Assembly (NCBI GenBank): GCA_017622555.1
Contig: JAGAQV010000022.1
Span: 1 to 64,000, forward strand
Direction: 5' to 3'
Source: Clostridia bacterium
Lineage (GTDB): Bacteria; Bacillota; Clostridia; Oscillospirales; Acutalibacteraceae
Length of the DNA stretch: 64,000 nt
Positions 60,579 through 64,000 of the stretch are shown piece by piece. Position numbers and translations under genes: made by a program. Each line of letters opens with the position of its first letter. The stretch's first letter is position 1. Under the pieces are notes generated by a model that saw only the letters and a list, made by a program, of their open reading frames with translations, made no database searches and was not told the origin of the DNA.

Positions 60579-61559
60579 ATGTCAAGTAATATCCGTCCTG
60601 AAAATATGGAAAGAATAACAAATTTCGAGCTTGCAAACGCTTTTATTGATGAACAGGTAAAGGAAATTCGTGCACAGGTTGGCGACAAGAAGGTGCTTTT
60701 GGCGCTTTCGGGTGGTGTGGATTCATCAGTTGTTGCCGCTTTGCTTATAAAAGCAATTGGCAAACAGCTTGTTTGCGTTCATGTTAACCACGGTCTTATG
60801 CGCAAGGGCGAAAGCGAACAGGTTATTGAGGTTTTTGGTAAAGCGCTTGATGCTAATCTGATTTATATTGATGCTACTGACCGTTTCTTAGATTTGTTAC
60901 AGGGTGTTAGTGACCCCGAACGAAAAAGGAAGATTATTGGTGGCGAATTTATCAACGTGTTTGATGAAGAGGCCGCAAAGCTTGAGGGGATTTCGTTCTT
61001 AGCACAGGGTACAATTTACCCCGACATTTTGGAATCGCACGGTGTTAAAGCTCACCACAATGTTGGCGGTCTTCCCGAAGATATGGAAATGGAGCTTGTG
61101 GAACCTGTAAAGCTTCTTTATAAGGATGAGGTTCGTGTAGTTGGCGAAGCATTGGGTCTTCCTCATGCTATGGTTTACCGCCAGCCATTCCCTGGCCCTG
61201 GTCTAGGGGTTAGATGCCTTGGCGCTATTACCCGTGACAGACTTCACGCTTTAAGGGAAGCCGACGCAATTTTAAGGGAAGAATTTGATAATTGCGGCTT
61301 GGCCGAAAAGGTATGGCAGTACTTTATTGCCATTCCCGATATGACCGCAGTTGGTGTTATTGACGGCAAACGTCTCGACGGTTGGTGCGCAATTATTCGC
61401 GCGGTTAATACAACCGACGCTATGACAGCCACTATTGAAGAAATCCCTTATAATGTTCTCCACAAAATTACCGCCCGTATTACTAGCGAGGTTAAGGGTA
61501 TAAGCCGTGTGCTTATGGATATTACCCCAAAACCCGTGGGAACAATTGAATTTGAATAA
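60579..61559 (+). CDS. guaA: GMP synthase ATP-pyrophosphatase subunit, no glutaminase domain
   Basis: Makes GMP from XMP using ATP and ammonia. The 326-residue protein has the PP-loop LALSGGVDSSVVAALL (about residue 41), HVNHGLMRKGE, AQGTIYPDILES, FPGPGLGVRCLGAITRDR and the C-terminal dimerisation block ITSEVKGISRVLMDITPKPVGTIEFE-like. The usual about 190-residue GATase domain is absent: the ORF starts with MSSNIRPENMERITN after GAAAGAGG, and the upstream gene is unrelated. It therefore resembles the split archaeal GuaAb. The partner glutaminase must be elsewhere, or free ammonia is used. A palindrome-type terminator follows. Confidence 0.93.
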   Translation: MSSNIRPENMERITNFELANAFIDEQVKEIRAQVGDKKVLLALSGGVDSSVVAALLIKAIGKQLVCVHVNHGLMRKGESEQVIEVFGKALDANLIYIDATDRFLDLLQGVSDPERKRKIIGGEFINVFDEEAAKLEGISFLAQGTIYPDILESHGVKAHHNVGGLPEDMEMELVEPVKLLYKDEVRVVGEALGLPHAMVYRQPFPGPGLGVRCLGAITRDRLHALREADAILREEFDNCGLAEKVWQYFIAIPDMTAVGVIDGKRLDGWCAIIRAVNTTDAMTATIEEIPYNVLHKITARITSEVKGISRVLMDITPKPVGTIEFE

Positions 61560-61655
61560 AGATAATATTTCAGGGTAACCCCTCTCATCCTCAATTTCTT
61601 CCAAAAGGGTAAAAATGATATCCTGAGTTGCCCTAAGAAAAAATAAGAAACAAAC

Positions 61656-61699
61656 GACCTTGTGTAACACACAGTTACGTGTTACATGAGGTCGTTTTC
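61656..61699 (+). terminator. Long hairpin terminator after guaA
   Basis: AACGACCT and TGTAACAC pair with GTGTTACA and AGGTCGTT, followed by TTCTTTT. It lies about 95 bases after the guaA stop. Confidence 0.85.
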
Positions 61700-61702
61700 T
61701 TT

Positions 61703-62250
61703 TGACTTTTTTACCTTGCTATACCTCAGTCTTTCTGTTTTTTCCACTTCGTGAGATTAACAGATTGACCCAGATAAGACTTCGTACTACTCTGGGTACT
61801 ATCTATTATTTCGACCTATTTTTTTTATTTCAAATCCCTTTTATTTCCCCTTATTTCAAACATTTTCAGGGTGTTAGTGCATTGAGAATTGCTAGTGCAC
61901 TGGCAACCGAGAACGAGGAAAAAGAAGGAGAAAAAGAGAAAATCTCGCATACTCTATTGCATTCTCATACTGCCAGAGCACTCTGCCCTGACTCTGGGAT
62001 AATGAGAGAAAAAAGGATAGAGCGAGAAGGAGAAAGGTACAGGCAGAGATGAGGGAAAAATGGAGAATACGGGGAATTGCCCTTTTGAGAATATTGGGTT
62101 TTGCATCGGAACGCATCTTAAAAACGACCTTGAAAACATAGGCGGTTTTTGTTTTTTAACTCTAAGGTGTTATTACTTGGTTATATAATATTTTTGTCAA
62201 AAACGATACTTAAGTTTACAAATGCCACTGGATTTTTCTTTTTGTTTATA
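61703..62250. other. Gene-poor junction between guaA and the phage-type gene
   Basis: About 550 bases without a convincing gene. It holds an A/G-rich run (61910-62055), a near-direct repeat TTAGTGCATTG / CTAGTGCACTG (about 61876-61906), and near 62131-62152 an echo of the guaA terminator (AACGACCTTG...CGGTTTTT). An ORF at 61702-62052 has no ribosome binding site and repetitive composition; it may be a decayed fragment. No integrase and no attachment-site repeat was found. Confidence 0.5.
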
Positions 62251-62251
62251 T

Positions 62252-62293
62252 ACCGAAATTTTTATGTGCTGAAGGGAGGGCGCACATTCGGTA
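62252..62293 (+). promoter_or_regulatory. Leader hairpin before the collagen-repeat gene
   Basis: ACCGAA and GTGC pair with GCAC and TTCGGT around a GAAGGGAGGGC loop, 20 bases before the AAGGAGAC site. It could be a structured leader; role unknown. Confidence 0.35.
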
Positions 62294-62316
62294 AATAAAA
62301 TTAAGGAGACTTTTGA

Positions 62317-64000
62317 ATGGTAAATATTAAAATTTTGGAGGACGGCGGAATAGAATTTGCAGGACACGCTATTGCAGACGGTATCAATTTTGACAGAATG
62401 TTTTTTGAGTTTCCAAAAAGCTGGGAAGGATATGTAAAAACCGCTGTTTTTGGCTATAATAATGCGATTTACAGCGTAATTTTACAGCAAGGCAACCCGT
62501 TGTGTATTAGCGAAAACGAATGCTATATTCCGCACGAGGTATTAAAGGAAAATGGTTTTGAGGTGTCGGTATTCGGCACTTTGGGTGAAAGCAGAGCTAC
62601 AACACAAACCGCAAATATAAAGGTTATTGAAAGCGGTTACGCCGAAGGGCAAGCACCAAGTGAGCCAACGCTTAGCGAGTATGAACAACTTGTAAATTTA
62701 GCAACTGAAACAAAACTGATTGCACAGTCGGTGAGAGATGATGCAGACAATGGTGCTTTTAAAGGCGACAAGGGAGATAGAGGAGAGAAAGGTGACAAAG
62801 GGGAAGCGTTTGTATATTCCGACTTTACTACCGAACAGCTTGAAGACCTGAAGGTTAAGGGAGATAAGGGCGATACCGGAGCGCAAGGACCCCAAGGCCC
62901 TAAGGGTGATAAAGGTGAACAGGGAATACAAGGTATTCAGGGTGTTCAAGGTCCTGTTGGTCCTATGGGACCTCAGGGTGAGCAGGGCATACAAGGCGAA
63001 AAGGGTGATATCGGTGAAGTAAGCCTCGAATATCTTCAAAATAGTACTGCTTCGGTTATCCGCGCCGAAGCAAGCGGTAGAGTGGTGGCACCCAACGATA
63101 TTTCACCATTTGAACACGAGGTTGAAGTTTTGGTTGAAAGTGAAAACCTTATTCCTTTTCCGTATTATGACGGCGCAGCTAAAACAATGAACGGCATAAC
63201 TTTCACAGTTTTGGATGATGGTGGGATAACCATAAGCGGTACCGCAACGGCTGATGCGATTTTTTGCTTGTGCTATAAGAACTTCGGTGATTCACATTTG
63301 TGGGGTGGCAATTCGAATGTCGTATACGCGGTTTCACTATGTACACACTTTTTTTATAACGGCACTCAAAAATCTACTGTTTTAAGTGTGCCATCGGGAA
63401 CGGATTATTCTGAAAATTCAATTACAGTTTATCCGAAGGTGCAAAAGAAGGGTGCGTCCGATGATTATACAAAATGGGTTGACGTGACGGGTGTGAAGAT
63501 TATTCGCGACAGTAAAAACAAATTAAACATTGCCGAAATGCTAATAGCGGATAATTGGAGAAAGGACTCTTCACTTAATTCAAGCGGTTATTGGAATTAC
63601 CCAATTAAAAACCTTAAATATGGTGTTGCATATACTTTTTCTATGAAAGAAAACGGTTTTATAGGTGTGAACAATAACGGGCTTTTGGTTTCGGTGCGTT
63701 CATCTGTTGGGGAATTTAACGGAAATGCTGCTTTCGTGCATAACAGTGGGCAGACATCATATTGTAAGACAACGATTACAGAAGTCGCAAATGAGGACGG
63801 TATAATTTATATTTCGTTTTATAACCCGACTGATGAAAGGCTTGCAGAATTTTTTGAAAAATGTCCTGAAATGATGCTTGAAGAAGGCACTGTTCAGACA
63901 GCCTATGTACCGTATATTGAGCCGACGGAATATATACCCGACGCCGACGGTAACGTAAAAGGGATACTGTCGTCGCCTTATATTCGACTTTTAAGTGATA
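62317..64000 (+). CDS. Phage-type tail/baseplate protein with collagen-like Gly-X-Y repeats (partial)
   Basis: An ORF open to the right edge, 561 codons so far, starting at ATG 62317 after TTAAGGAGAC. The first 145 residues ([70 protein letters not shown]) resemble from memory the N-terminal part of baseplate upper/tail proteins of Clostridia siphophages. Two collagen-like blocks of Gly-X-Y triplets follow, residues 150-164 (five triplets) and 182-235 (eighteen triplets), then a long beta-rich region. It probably forms a trimeric fibre. Whether it belongs to a prophage, a tailocin or a surface protein cannot be seen in this window. Confidence 0.85.
   Translation, partial: MVNIKILEDGGIEFAGHAIADGINFDRMFFEFPKSWEGYVKTAVFGYNNAIYSVILQQGNPLCISENECYIPHEVLKENGFEVSVFGTLGESRATTQTANIKVIESGYAEGQAPSEPTLSEYEQLVNLATETKLIAQSVRDDADNGAFKGDKGDRGEKGDKGEAFVYSDFTTEQLEDLKVKGDKGDTGAQGPQGPKGDKGEQGIQGIQGVQGPVGPMGPQGEQGIQGEKGDIGEVSLEYLQNSTASVIRAEASGRVVAPNDISPFEHEVEVLVESENLIPFPYYDGAAKTMNGITFTVLDDGGITISGTATADAIFCLCYKNFGDSHLWGGNSNVVYAVSLCTHFFYNGTQKSTVLSVPSGTDYSENSITVYPKVQKKGASDDYTKWVDVTGVKIIRDSKNKLNIAEMLIADNWRKDSSLNSSGYWNYPIKNLKYGVAYTFSMKENGFIGVNNNGLLVSVRSSVGEFNGNAAFVHNSGQTSYCKTTITEVANEDGIIYISFYNPTDERLAEFFEKCPEMMLEEGTVQTAYVPYIEPTEYIPDADGNVKGILSSPYIRLLSD

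Noticed and set aside
61702..62052. 116-codon plus-strand ORF after guaA
   Set aside because: No ribosome binding site, starts within the T run of the guaA terminator, and ends in A/G-rich repetitive sequence. A decayed gene fragment is possible but cannot be supported.

Overview
The window reads as chromosomal DNA from an endospore-forming member of the Clostridia, most likely the Oscillospirales/Ruminococcaceae side. Grounds: spoVT, T-box and L-box leaders with Bacillota-type terminators, strong AGGAGG ribosome binding sites, near-consensus sigma-A promoters, MreBCD with PBP2, a DacF-like carboxypeptidase, and the gene orders pth-mfd-foldase and rimP-nusA-ylxR-ylxQ-infB-rbfA-nrnA-truB-ribF. 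This placement is inference from gene content, not from a search.

Layout. 0-1.3 kb: end of a large regulator-like gene cut by the window edge. 1.4-12.3 kb: spoVT behind a duplicated hairpin and a sigma-G-like promoter, a PHP phosphoesterase, pyruvate kinase, serS, efp, a CD1247-like zinc protein, a PAP2-ispD-ispF-DUF4830-pseudouridine synthase run and a UgpC/MsmX-type ATPase. 12.3-13.9 kb: a minus-strand 6S-like RNA, a DUF1292 gene, then an unexplained 0.7 kb transcription unit (promoter 13085, terminator 13798) that carries no ordinary gene but holds tandemly repeated units with tiny ORFs. 13.9-19 kb: pth-mfd-lipoprotein foldase (minus). 19-24.7 kb: T-box-controlled thrS, a Veg-like gene, dacF-like plus lipoprotein cyclophilin, metallophosphoesterase. 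24.7-34.2 kb: a PASTA pseudokinase, then the rimP-ribF translation operon. 34.3-38 kb: FkbM methyltransferase, LTA-synthase-like gene, and a tRNA-Arg next to a repeat built from tRNA 3' ends. 38-42.4 kb: minD-mgsA-hisS-aspS operon (minus). 42.4-52 kb: eight-gene polA-(PTP/RimI fusion)-tsaD-lipid kinase-mreBCD-mrdA operon (minus). 52-57 kb: dusB with a leaderless-looking start, yebC, a DUF3048 lipoprotein and a CPA2 antiporter. 57-61.6 kb: lysine-riboswitch-controlled dapA-lysA, a CofE-like ligase and a GuaA that lacks its glutaminase domain. 61.6-64 kb: a gene-poor junction, then a phage-type collagen-repeat tail protein cut by the right edge; this may be the edge of a prophage.

How it works together. 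Most of the window is housekeeping: translation (three aminoacyl-tRNA synthetases plus thrS, IF-2, EF-P, RimP, RbfA, t6A synthesis, pseudouridylation, dihydrouridylation), cell-wall elongation (Mre/PBP2, DacF-like, lysine/DAP synthesis, LTA-like polymer), isoprenoid precursors and DNA repair (Mfd, PolA). The main candidates for new biology are the 13.1-13.8 kb repeat/micro-ORF locus, the phosphatase-RimI fusion, the PASTA pseudokinase, the leaderless dusB, the tRNA-derived repeat at 37.7 kb, the inverted MITE-like pair at 2.3 and 54 kb, and the phage junction after guaA.
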